Assembly (NCBI RefSeq): GCF_050633425.1
Contig: NZ_JBOEGM010000004.1
Location: forward strand, 124,001-188,000
Source: Pelagimonas sp050633425
GTDB lineage: Bacteria; Pseudomonadota; Alphaproteobacteria; Rhodobacterales; Rhodobacteraceae
Length of the DNA: 64,000 nt
Direction: 5' to 3'
Positions within the stretch are counted from its first letter, which is position 1; each line of letters starts with the position of its first letter. Position numbers and translations under genes: made by a program. The notes beneath the pieces were generated by a model, which saw only the letters and a program-made list of their open reading frames with translations, ran no database searches and was not told the origin of the DNA. Shown in pieces: positions 52,599-60,801 of the stretch.

Positions 52599-53378
52599 CT
52601 ATCGCAATTTGGGCTGAGCCTGCCCAAGCCCACCTTTATGCGGCTTGGCAATGTAACCCGCGCTTGGTGAAGGTAGGCGTTCAACACAGGCTTTGGAACA
52701 GGCGTGAACCAGAAGAGGCAACACGTCTGATCCTACCTTCAATGAGAGCCAAAACTGCTGGGGTCGATGATCGGTAAATTTGTCGAAGAGTTCATCGCAT
52801 ACACTACAAGTCTCCGGTTCAAAGCCCTGGACATAAGGCCGCAGCCTAGGAAACGGTGGGCGAAACTTATAGTTCCCGTAAAGAGCACGCGTACTCAGTC
52901 GGGTATCTGTCAAATTTCCGCATCGCACGATTTCATATGGGAGCCAATGCAAGCGATAAGATGTGTATAGATCAAGCTTGGTAAGGCTGGTCATATCCCC
53001 AATTTGCAGTGGAATAGACACCAGATTGCTCCCATATAGCAGCATGGATCGAACGTTCTTTAGTTTGCCAATTGATGCAGGAAGCGTGGTGATTTTTGTC
53101 CAGTCATCCCATTCGAGTTCTGCCCCAGGCTCAAACGTTTCGCGCCCATCTTCTGCCGCTTGCTCGACCAGTTTCAATAGCTTTGCCCACGCCAGGCAGG
53201 TCTCTTCAGGGCGGTCGTTATGAAAAGAAAGCTCGTTCCGTTGTCCTCGTTTGATGTGTTGAGAGGACATACAGTCACACAAAGGGCGTTCGCCAGTCCT
53301 GGCGATTGCGCGTCTTGTTCCTTCATCAACCGTGAGCAAGCGAGAGCGCCCTAGGATTCTGTCTAGAAGCTTCATCAT
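52599..53378 (-). CDS. Leucine-rich-repeat domain protein
   Basis: 259 aa. Central LRRs (about residues 95-160: LPASIGKLKNVRSMLLYGSNL, IPLQIGDMTSLTKLDLY, LPYEIVRCGNLTDTRL) are flanked by Cys-containing regions; C-terminal CSVCDELFDKF and HACSKACVERL could bind a metal. LRR proteins of this build often sit beside polymorphic toxins as possible immunity proteins; the decayed CdiA tail is next on the same strand. No signal peptide is seen. The immunity role is inferred from context only. Confidence 0.7.
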   Translation of the reverse strand: MMKLLDRILGRSRLLTVDEGTRRAIARTGERPLCDCMSSQHIKRGQRNELSFHNDRPEETCLAWAKLLKLVEQAAEDGRETFEPGAELEWDDWTKITTLPASIGKLKNVRSMLLYGSNLVSIPLQIGDMTSLTKLDLYTSYRLHWLPYEIVRCGNLTDTRLSTRALYGNYKFRPPFPRLRPYVQGFEPETCSVCDELFDKFTDHRPQQFWLSLKVGSDVLPLLVHACSKACVERLPSPSAGYIAKPHKGGLGQAQPKLR

Positions 53379-53502
53379 CTAACGATTTTACCAAAGATCG
53401 CGCGGTTATCTACCGGGCATTCTTATGACTGCTTGGGCAGCACGCGGCACAGCCGACCGAGCTTGATGGCCTGCGCCTGACGCTTTTGAAGCGCTGTTGG
53501 GG

Positions 53503-53916
53503 TCAGTCTTGGACCGTCACCATTCCGATCATCTTTTGTGTTTCCCAGTGTGGGCCACAGAGATAATCTTGGTCGCCGGGAACCAGAAAGGTGAATTCGA
53601 TGTATTCCTCGGGGAAGGCGCGGTCGGATTCGGGGGTGCTGCCGACCTGGACGGAATGGCTTGTGCGTTTGTCGACATTGACCCAGCGCACGGTGGTGCC
53701 AACCAGTACGGTTATGTGCGCAGGGCAGAAATTGTATTTGTACATGGTGACAACGCGCACGCCTTCGGCATCAGCAGAGGGCATGCCGAACATCTCGACA
53801 TAGCGCTCTTCGGCCTCGGCGCAGATCACCGCGGGGTCTTTTGCCCCACGTGCACAAACAGGCAGGGCCGCGCCCAGCGCAGCCGCAGAAAACAAAGCAA
53901 AAACAATTGGTTTCAT
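53503..53916 (-). CDS. Periplasmic cupredoxin (plastocyanin/pseudoazurin-like)
   Basis: 137 aa from MKPIVFALFSAAALGAALPVCARG, with a signal peptide. The copper-domain ligands are H87 (KRTSHSVQ), C120 and H123 (DYLCGPHW) and M129 or M132 (ETQKMIGMV), a type 1 copper set. It lies directly downstream of the fused multiheme cytochrome and nirS on the same strand, so it is probably an electron carrier of nitrite reduction. The longer reading frame from 53982 overlaps the cytochrome stop and is rejected. Confidence 0.88.
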   Translation of the reverse strand: MKPIVFALFSAAALGAALPVCARGAKDPAVICAEAEERYVEMFGMPSADAEGVRVVTMYKYNFCPAHITVLVGTTVRWVNVDKRTSHSVQVGSTPESDRAFPEEYIEFTFLVPGDQDYLCGPHWETQKMIGMVTVQD

Positions 53917-53943
53917 CCTAAACCCTACTTCTGAGACAAAGAA

Positions 53944-53972
53944 TGCTGCGGCCGGAGGTACCAGCCGCAGCA
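53944..53972. terminator. Perfect hairpin between the multiheme gene and the cupredoxin gene
   Basis: Arms TGCTGCGGC (53944-53952) and GCCGCAGCA (53964-53972) are a 9-bp perfect match. No T-run follows on the minus strand, so it may be a partial terminator or an RNA-stability element that sets different levels for the two genes. Confidence 0.5.
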
Positions 53973-53978
53973 CGTGTT

Positions 53979-55781
53979 TCATTGACCGACAACGTTGATG
54001 ATCGCATCGGCACTGTCCAGCGCGAGGCTGGTGTTCAGCGTCACGTGGTGGAACCGCGCCGATGTGTAATCGTCGTGGATCGCAAAGCCGACAGTGTAGG
54101 TTTTGCCGGCCTCTAGCGGCACATCACCGGGCGCACCCGAAACCAGTTTCCTAGAGAACGTCACAGTCCACATACCGTCGGCACCAAGCGCTGCCTCAGC
54201 GGCCATTTCGCCATCATTCACAACCCGACGCTCAAGAAGATACCCGTTGGCCGAAGACCCATCGGCGTAAACACGCATCAGATCCATAAAGGTGCCATCC
54301 TTGAGGTATTGTTCAATCGCTTCAGATGTTTGCATCTTGTCCCAGCCACCAAGAATAGCGCCGCGACGGCCCTTAATCTCGATATCAGTCCGGCTTTCGC
54401 TCAGGTATTTGGTGATTGTGCCAGTCGCCTGCAGTTGCGCCGCAACATCCGAATTGGCAGCAATCGCTTCGGCACCCGGATCGGTTGGCATATAGGTATT
54501 GTCGGCGTGACAGGTTGCCCAACAGCCCACTTGATCACCCATTTCGATACCTGTGCCGGTGATCATCATCGCCACTTTGATCTGGTTGTCGGGGTCCATT
54601 TTGCCACCCTCGACAAAGGGTGCAGGATTGTGCCCGCCGTCTTCCCACTGCAGACGGAAATAGACGTTTTCTCCGTCATGGGTGGCTTGGATCGTGGCCG
54701 GGATGGTGCCGCGCTTGCCCGGAATCGGGGTTGGCTCCAGCTCGTCCTTTTTGCCCCCGCCACCTGCAACGATCTTGGCACCGATCACATCAAGTTCCGC
54801 CGCGTGGCACGTGGTGCAGGCATCGCCACCCTTGGTCAACGGACGTGCGCCCCCATGAGTTTTGCCGTTCTGAACCCATTCAAACGACGCTTGGCCGGGG
54901 TAGAATAGAGTCATATCGGCAGAGCCAGCAGCACTCCAATCAAGGTCGGCTCCGATACCGGGGCCTGCGGCGGCGGATTCTTCAACCTTGCCAGCCATTT
55001 CGGCTTCAACAATGGCACGCTCATCAACGCGGGCGGCCTCAACAGCGGCGAGCAATTTCGCACGATCCGCGTCTTTGTCGGCCTTGGCAGCGGCTGCGGC
55101 ATCAGCTTCTTGGGCTTCAACACGCGCGAGGCTATCAAGATAGGCCTGAGGCACTTCGCGGATAAACTTGGGATTTGGCGCTTCGAGCGTTGCGAGATAA
55201 TCTTCGTCGGCCCGATCACGCAGATCGAGGTGCGCAATACCCTTGTGGCAATCAATACAGGTCTGGCCCGTTTGCATGGCGTTCAAGTGCTGTTGACGCG
55301 CACGCGGCTTTTGAAACTCTGGCATCATCGATTGGAAGTCATGACAGTTACGACATTCAATCGAGTCGGTCGATTTCATCCGCTCCCATTCATTCATCGC
55401 CAGATGCAAACGCTTGGCGTCAAACTTTTCCGGTGTCGAAATGGTCCCGGTCAGCTTGCCCCAGACTTCGCGGGACGCTTTGATCTTGCGGATAATCTTG
55501 TGCGTCCAATCCTTGGGCACGTGGCAGTCAGAACACACGGCCCCAACACCAGACCGGTTCACGTCGTGGATGGTGCCTTCGTATTCGGTGTAAATATAGT
55601 CGCCCATTTCGTGACATGAGACACAAAATGGCATGGTGTTTGTGGCTTCCATGGCGGTGTTAAACCCACCCCAGAAGATAATACCGGCGGCGAAAACCCC
55701 GGCGATTCCAGCGAGGGGCATTCCAAACAGGAAGTACCGCCGCCAGATCGGCTTTTTCTCATCGGGACCGTTATCGGTCAT
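53979..55781 (-). CDS. NapC/NirT-type multiheme cytochrome fused to a cytochrome c-552/DMSO-reductase-like heme domain
   Basis: 600 aa. An N-terminal transmembrane anchor (about 15-38) is followed by a tetraheme NapC/NirT domain with CVSCH (53-57), CSDCH (83-87), CRNCH (143-147) and CIDCH (175-179). After a charged helical linker (about 210-270) a second periplasmic domain has a fifth CxxCH (CTTCH, 322-326) and an unusual CX3CH (CWATCH, 420-425). It resembles the ethylbenzene-dehydrogenase gamma/cytochrome c-552 heme domain (PF09459). It probably passes electrons from quinol to NirS, perhaps through the cupredoxin encoded next. A terminator separates it from nirS. Confidence 0.88.
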   Translation of the reverse strand: MTDNGPDEKKPIWRRYFLFGMPLAGIAGVFAAGIIFWGGFNTAMEATNTMPFCVSCHEMGDYIYTEYEGTIHDVNRSGVGAVCSDCHVPKDWTHKIIRKIKASREVWGKLTGTISTPEKFDAKRLHLAMNEWERMKSTDSIECRNCHDFQSMMPEFQKPRARQQHLNAMQTGQTCIDCHKGIAHLDLRDRADEDYLATLEAPNPKFIREVPQAYLDSLARVEAQEADAAAAAKADKDADRAKLLAAVEAARVDERAIVEAEMAGKVEESAAAGPGIGADLDWSAAGSADMTLFYPGQASFEWVQNGKTHGGARPLTKGGDACTTCHAAELDVIGAKIVAGGGGKKDELEPTPIPGKRGTIPATIQATHDGENVYFRLQWEDGGHNPAPFVEGGKMDPDNQIKVAMMITGTGIEMGDQVGCWATCHADNTYMPTDPGAEAIAANSDVAAQLQATGTITKYLSESRTDIEIKGRRGAILGGWDKMQTSEAIEQYLKDGTFMDLMRVYADGSSANGYLLERRVVNDGEMAAEAALGADGMWTVTFSRKLVSGAPGDVPLEAGKTYTVGFAIHDDYTSARFHHVTLNTSLALDSADAIINVVGQ

Positions 55782-55852
55782 GTCCTGGCTCCGTTCTTAG
55801 CTGTTTGCCGGAGATGCCCGACATCATTGCTTGAGGAATTTCAGAAGGATGC

Positions 55853-55880
55853 AAAAAGGGGCAGGCGCATGGCCCGCCCC
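55853..55880 (-). terminator. Terminator between nirS and the multiheme cytochrome
   Basis: On the minus strand, arms formed by 55872-55880 and 55858-55866 (GGGGCGGGC with GCCTGCCCC, one mismatch) are followed by TTTTT. It lies about 25 bases after the nirS stop and should make the downstream genes less expressed than nirS. Confidence 0.85.
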
Positions 55881-55904
55881 CTATGTGTCGTTTCAAACCA
55901 TCAC

Positions 55905-57581
55905 TTAGGTGACGTGGTTGGAACGGTTGTAGACGTTGAATTTGCCGGTAGGCGCATAGAGCCCTTTGACGCGGCCAATTTCTTCCAATGTCTTGGCGTC
56001 AAAGATCACGATCTCACCGTTTGGCTCGAGCGAGTCAGACAGGTTCCACTTGGAGACCCAAACTTCGGTCCCGTCCGCGTTGAATTCGAAGTGAACAGCG
56101 GCGCTGCCTTCGTCTTCGGTGATCTGGATGGTCTTGACGATTTCACCAGTCTCTTTCGAGATAACCTGAACAGACTGCTGAATCTCTGGCTCTGGGTGTT
56201 TGGTTTGATCCGCCCAGATGTAGTCAGAGTTCGGGTGAGTCCGAACAAACAGGCCTGCGCCGTCTGTTTCGGTTTCGTAGCAGACTTTCCATGCGTTGTC
56301 TGGGTGGCCAGCTGGGTCATTGCCCCAAACGGTCACAGTCCCAACGCCCAAATGTGTGGTGCCAGCAACGGGGCCACAGTTCGGGTCAACCCAGTTCGCG
56401 CCAGGACCGGGGTGCGGCAGAGCAGCAACGTCGATCATCGCTTCGAGCTTGTGGGTTTCAGTGTCGACAACAACCATTTTGTTCGACGCGTTCGCGGCGA
56501 TCTGGAAGTAGCGGCCTGTTGGGTCAAAGAACCCATCGTGCAGGAACTTGGCGCTATCAATTTTGTCGATGCTCAGGTTGTCGAGGTCGGAGTAATCGAC
56601 CTGCCACAGCTGACCAAGTTCTTTCACGGCAACGATCCATGTCGGTTCGTTCGGAGTGGTGTAGATCGCCGCAACACGGGCTTCTTCGACGTACTCACCG
56701 TCAACGTTCACGCCCCGTGTGGACACAACTTTGACCGGCTCCATGGTCACCGCGTCAACGATCGCGAAATGCGGCGGCCAGTAGCCACCACCGATGACGT
56801 ATTTGCCATCGCCGGATACGGCAACATCACGGGCGTCATAGGCGATTTTAACCTCGGAAACCAACATCTTGTCAGGAGTCTGCCAAAGGTCGATTTTGGT
56901 CATTTTGCCGTCGCGGCCCATTGTATACCAGAAGCGACCGGGATTTTCGGGCTCTTCGATTTTATGGTGCTCAGACGCTTTGAGAACGTGTACCGCATAC
57001 CCGGTTGGGATGTGGACCAGAACTTCTTTGGTGTCGCCGTCGACAACAGCAACTTTACCGGCATCCCGTTCGATGACGACAAAGAAGTTTTCCCAGTTGC
57101 GGCCGTGGAGCGGCTCGGTTGGATAGTCAGCTTCTTCGACGTAAACCTTGCGGGTTTCCAACATTTGCGCCAGCGACATTTCTGGTGGTTTGGGTGCATC
57201 CATTTGGATGTACGTCGCCATGTCCTTGATCTCCTGCTCGGTCATAATGTCCGAGAAATTGTTCATGCCACCTTCGGTTCCCCAGGCGATAATCTTTTCA
57301 AGACGCTCCTGGCCGAGTTTCAGCGTACCACCGATGATTTCGGTGCCGTCTGCGGCTTTTTTCTTGGTAACAGGCTCGAGGCTCTTGCCTGTCGCGCCTT
57401 TACGCAGAACGCCGTGGCAGCCCGCGCATTGTTCGAAATAAAGTTGTTTCGAAGCCTCAAAGGCTTCTTCGCTTAGGGTCGGACCTTCGGCGAATGCGGG
57501 CATAGCAACGCTGCCGAGGATCATGGCAAAACCTGCCCCTAGCGCGCCGCGTACTTTCTTTTGGGTGATTCCAAGTGACAT
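55905..57581 (-). CDS. nirS: Cytochrome cd1 nitrite reductase NirS
   Basis: The periplasmic enzyme that reduces nitrite to nitric oxide. 558 aa from MSLGITQKKVRG, with a signal peptide ending MPAFA-EG. The cytochrome c domain has CAGCH; the d1 propeller has GYAVHV (proximal d1 ligand region) and two active-site His regions, KFLHDGFFDPTGRY and LPHPGPGANW. GGAG lies 8 bases before the ATG. A perfect TTGAC-N4-GTCAA dyad is centred about 68 bp upstream. It is the first gene of a minus-strand nir group. Confidence 0.98.
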   Translation of the reverse strand: MSLGITQKKVRGALGAGFAMILGSVAMPAFAEGPTLSEEAFEASKQLYFEQCAGCHGVLRKGATGKSLEPVTKKKAADGTEIIGGTLKLGQERLEKIIAWGTEGGMNNFSDIMTEQEIKDMATYIQMDAPKPPEMSLAQMLETRKVYVEEADYPTEPLHGRNWENFFVVIERDAGKVAVVDGDTKEVLVHIPTGYAVHVLKASEHHKIEEPENPGRFWYTMGRDGKMTKIDLWQTPDKMLVSEVKIAYDARDVAVSGDGKYVIGGGYWPPHFAIVDAVTMEPVKVVSTRGVNVDGEYVEEARVAAIYTTPNEPTWIVAVKELGQLWQVDYSDLDNLSIDKIDSAKFLHDGFFDPTGRYFQIAANASNKMVVVDTETHKLEAMIDVAALPHPGPGANWVDPNCGPVAGTTHLGVGTVTVWGNDPAGHPDNAWKVCYETETDGAGLFVRTHPNSDYIWADQTKHPEPEIQQSVQVISKETGEIVKTIQITEDEGSAAVHFEFNADGTEVWVSKWNLSDSLEPNGEIVIFDAKTLEEIGRVKGLYAPTGKFNVYNRSNHVT

Positions 57582-57642
57582 AATCACTCTCCGTTTGCTT
57601 GGTGAGGCAAGCGGAAGATGCGCCCATGGGGTGAGTCTCGTC

Positions 57643-57656
57643 TTGACAATTGTCAA
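57643..57656 (-). promoter_or_regulatory. NNR/FNR-type operator upstream of nirS
   Basis: TTGACAATTGTCAA is a perfect 14-bp palindrome, 62 bp before the nirS start. Its half-sites match those of CRP/FNR-family regulators of denitrification (NNR/DNR group; FNR prefers TTGAT-N4-ATCAA). It fits induction of nirS by nitric oxide under low oxygen. Confidence 0.8.
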
Positions 57657-57739
57657 TGGCAGTCACGAAAAACCGCGCCGCCCTGCTATTCACCCTTCGC
57701 GCGCGGGGCCTTATTTATATGGGTATTTTCGAAGCACCT

Positions 57740-58609
57740 TTAGGATTGGGACAGCAACCAACGTCGCATCGTTTCAACAACTTTGGGGCGACGCGGCTGG
57801 CGCGGTGCCACAATGTGAAACCCATCTTCCATCAAGAGTTCCTGAGGAAAGGGTTGGCTTAGCCTGTTCTGTTGCAGATCGGTTTCAACAAAATCGCGAT
57901 AGGTCAACGCAACCCCCTGCCCGGCAATGGCGGCATCAATCGCCAGTGCGGTCTGACTAAAGTTCATCACCTTCATGCCCGGCAGACGAACGGCTGGGAA
58001 AAAGGTTTGAAGAAAGACCGGCCAAAGCCCGTGCGCATCTTGCAGCAAAACAAATCTCTCCAGGTCCTGAGCGCTCTCTAGCGGGGCATCCCCGGTCAAA
58101 AATCTTGGATGACAAACCGCGATCAGATTAGAGGAAAACAACAAGCTTGAATCTAATCCGGGAAAGGGGCTCGCGCCCTGTCGGATTGCAATATCGACGC
58201 CATCGGTTTGAAAATTTGCGCGCTGACTTGAGGCATCAATGTGCACGCGCAAATCTGGATGCGCCCCAGCCAACGCCCCCAATCGCGGCACTAACCAACG
58301 GGTGGCAAAAGATGGCGTTGTGCTTATGGTCACCACTTCTTCTTGAGGTCTCAAATCCTTGGTTGCCTCAGACATCATATCAAATGCGCGCTGTATCGAC
58401 GGCAGATATCGGCGGCCTTCCTCGGTCAAATAAAGCCCGCGCGCATGTCTGTCGAACAGCTTGGTCTGCAAACGCTCCTCCAATGCGCGCACATGCTGCG
58501 CCACCGCACCGTGGGTCACACCAAGCTCTTCTGCGGCATGGCCAAAGGTAAGGTGGCGACCGGCTGCTTCAAACGCTTTAAGCGCATTCAAGGGAGGAAG
58601 GTCGCGCAT
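57740..58609 (-). CDS. LysR family regulator (GcvA-like)
   Basis: 289 aa. The N-terminal LPPLNALKAFEAAGRHLTFGHAAEELGVTHGAVAQHVR is the GcvA/AmpR-type helix-turn-helix, and SFATRWLVPRLGAL opens the effector domain. It is upstream of nirS on the same strand but ends before the nirS operator. It diverges from the SDR gene, so it more likely controls that. Confidence 0.92.
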   Translation of the reverse strand: MRDLPPLNALKAFEAAGRHLTFGHAAEELGVTHGAVAQHVRALEERLQTKLFDRHARGLYLTEEGRRYLPSIQRAFDMMSEATKDLRPQEEVVTISTTPSFATRWLVPRLGALAGAHPDLRVHIDASSQRANFQTDGVDIAIRQGASPFPGLDSSLLFSSNLIAVCHPRFLTGDAPLESAQDLERFVLLQDAHGLWPVFLQTFFPAVRLPGMKVMNFSQTALAIDAAIAGQGVALTYRDFVETDLQQNRLSQPFPQELLMEDGFHIVAPRQPRRPKVVETMRRWLLSQS

Positions 58610-58721
58610 ATTTGCCGCTTTAGCCTATAGTTTTTCTGCGATCTTAAAGCAGAAGAACTGATTGGTCAAATCCGCGCCCAGAGTCCAGTCTAATCGCGAC
58701 GCGACTAAGAAAGAGACCATC

Positions 58722-59429
58722 ATGTCAGAGAGAAGAGTTGCCATCGTCACCGCAGGTGGCAGCGGCATGGGTGCCGATTCCGCCAGACGATTGGCCAAGG
58801 ACGGGTTCAATGTGGCGATCCTGTCTTCCTCGGGCAAAGGGCAGACACTCGCCGAGCAATTGGGCGGCATTGGGGTGACCGGATCCAACCAATCCAATGA
58901 AGATTTGCAGAAACTGACCGACGCCGTCATGGAAAAATGGGGCCGCATCGACGTGTTGGTGAATTCCGCAGGGCATGGCCCCCGCGCGCCAATTCTTGAG
59001 ATCACGGACGAGCAATGGCACATCGGAATGGACGTCTATTTCCTAAATGCGGTCCGCGCCACACGCATCATAGCGCCCCAAATGATCGCCCAGAAATCCG
59101 GGGCGATCATCAACATCTCAACCTTTGCGGCCTTTGAACCGAGCCCCGTTTTCCCAACTTCTGCGGTGATGCGCGCCGGGCTCGCGTCTTATACGAAGCT
59201 GTTTGCCGATGAATACGCGGCGGATAATGTTCGAATGAACAACGTTCTGCCGGGATTTATCGACAGCCTGCCAGAGAATGAAACGTTCCGCGCCCAGATT
59301 CCAATGGGCCGCTATGGACGCTCTTATGGTGAGATCGCAGCAACAGTGGCATTTCTGGCGTCAAAGGGCGGGGCCTATATCACCGGGCAAAACATCCGCG
59401 TCGATGGCGGAATAACCCGCTCAGTTTAA
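58722..59429 (+). CDS. SDR family oxidoreductase with atypical active site
   Basis: 235 aa from MSERRVAIVTAGGSGMG (Rossmann glycine motif). NSAG is present, and Ser133 in NISTFAAFEP can be the catalytic Ser. The segment TSAVMRAGLASYTKLFADEYA, however, has S147-x3-R151 where YxxxK is expected. The end (YITGQNIRVDGGITRS) is normal for 3-oxoacyl-reductase-like SDRs. It therefore belongs to a divergent BKR-like subgroup that lacks the standard Tyr/Lys pair; its reaction is unknown. It diverges from the LysR gene with a 112-bp spacer. Confidence 0.88.
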   Translation: MSERRVAIVTAGGSGMGADSARRLAKDGFNVAILSSSGKGQTLAEQLGGIGVTGSNQSNEDLQKLTDAVMEKWGRIDVLVNSAGHGPRAPILEITDEQWHIGMDVYFLNAVRATRIIAPQMIAQKSGAIINISTFAAFEPSPVFPTSAVMRAGLASYTKLFADEYAADNVRMNNVLPGFIDSLPENETFRAQIPMGRYGRSYGEIAATVAFLASKGGAYITGQNIRVDGGITRSV

Positions 59430-60715
59430 ACCCGATCTTTGACCAAATGCGTTAAGGTTGCGCCGGTTTCATAATAGGCTTGGCGCAATCCAACATGGGC
59501 AATGTGGTGATGACGCGTCGGCGCACGCGGCAGTTGCGACATGTCTCCTGACATCAATGCGTCGGCCATCGCCTTGCCAAACACGCTACCCGGCCCAATG
59601 CCACGCCCAGAATAGCCAAAACTGATGAGCGCAGTGTCATCAAGTTGCAGGATTTTGGGTAGATATTCCTCGGTCATGGCGATGCGGCCAAACCAGGTAT
59701 GGCCAAAGTCCGTACCGGCCAAGGCGGGAAACATCTTGGCCAATTTGCGTTTGAGCCAGCCCAAATGCGCCCCCTGCCCCAAATGCCCCAGCTGTCCCAT
59801 ACCGCCAATAATCAACCGCCCGGCGCCATCCAAACGCCAAGACGACATAACCATTGCGGTATCCCAGCACCCTTCCTTGTTGTCCAAAATCGAGGCTTGC
59901 TGTTTGGGTGTCAGAGGTTCGGTCGCAGCCTGAAAGTAGTGGACAGGGATGACTTTGGGATCGGGTAAACCCCTGACAGGGATGGCATAACCATTCGTCG
60001 CGACGATCAACTGTTTTGCGCTGATCCGTCCCTTCTTGGTCTGAACCCGCCAGGCATCACCCACCTTCTCGATGTCGAGAGCTGAGGTCTGCTCATGCAC
60101 AATCGCGCCAGCCTGTTGAGCCGCACGCGCCAGGCCAATAGCATAGGCAAGCGGTTGAATCGTGCCGGCCCGCGGATCGAACAGAGCTCCGTGTACATGT
60201 TTCGATCCGACCCGGCTTATGACCTCATCACGATTTAACAACGTCACCGGGGCACCGCGCGCAGAGAGTTGCGAAAATCGGTTTTCCAGATCGCGCAAAC
60301 CTGAGGGCGCGTGGGCACAATGCAAGGTGCCATTTCGAACCGGTTCGCACGAGATATCGTGGCGACGGATTGTATCGAACACCAGATTTGGCGCGGCCCC
60401 GAGAATACGTGTCAAACGTTCGCCCGCATCGGTGCCCAGCGTGGCATTGATATCCTTGGGAGGTAGCCACAGCCCTGCGTTTACCAAGCCAACATTGCGG
60501 CCCGAGCCACCATGCCCGATGGTAAAGGCCTCAATAACCCGCACAGAAACCCCGGATTCAGCAGCCCGCAACGCTGCAGATAGGCCCGTGTAACCGCCAC
60601 CGATGATCAGCAAGTCGGTCGTCACTTCTGAGTTGAGCGCGGGGGCTACGATGTGTTCGGCACAGGTTTCGTGCCAAAGACTATCCGTGATTTTGTTTGT
60701 GCTGCGCGACGTCAA
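59426..60715 (-). CDS. FAD-dependent amine/D-amino-acid oxidoreductase (PuuB/DAO family)
   Basis: 429 aa. The dinucleotide motif is DLLIIGGGYTGLSAALRAAESGVSVRVIEA; GGSGRNVGLVNAGLW and the C-terminal SFGYSGRGIGPGSVFGKAMADAL match the gamma-glutamylputrescine oxidase-like branch of the DAO family. It probably oxidises a secondary amine or amino acid. It is convergent with the SDR (4-bp overlap) and divergent from a LysR gene with an 86-bp spacer. Confidence 0.9.
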   Translation of the reverse strand: MTSRSTNKITDSLWHETCAEHIVAPALNSEVTTDLLIIGGGYTGLSAALRAAESGVSVRVIEAFTIGHGGSGRNVGLVNAGLWLPPKDINATLGTDAGERLTRILGAAPNLVFDTIRRHDISCEPVRNGTLHCAHAPSGLRDLENRFSQLSARGAPVTLLNRDEVISRVGSKHVHGALFDPRAGTIQPLAYAIGLARAAQQAGAIVHEQTSALDIEKVGDAWRVQTKKGRISAKQLIVATNGYAIPVRGLPDPKVIPVHYFQAATEPLTPKQQASILDNKEGCWDTAMVMSSWRLDGAGRLIIGGMGQLGHLGQGAHLGWLKRKLAKMFPALAGTDFGHTWFGRIAMTEEYLPKILQLDDTALISFGYSGRGIGPGSVFGKAMADALMSGDMSQLPRAPTRHHHIAHVGLRQAYYETGATLTHLVKDRV

Positions 60716-60801
60716 GAAGCCCCTCCCTAGGCTCAGAATGTTCAGGCGCGATTTTTGCCCAAACCTCGCTCAATTTCCTATTGAAACCGCTTCACTTTAG
60801 T

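Noticed and set aside
52480..52617. Plus-strand frame ending in NVITPDFSGHPAQKKLLE... and a stop at 52617 that looks like the tail of a protein
   Set aside because: It has no start codon (a stop lies just upstream at 52477), no recognised family and partly overlaps the LRR gene on the other strand. It may be a gene remnant but cannot be supported.
55827..57476. 549-aa plus-strand open frame opposite nirS
   Set aside because: Long only because nirS codon bias leaves few stops on the other strand; it is antisense to an unmistakable nirS.
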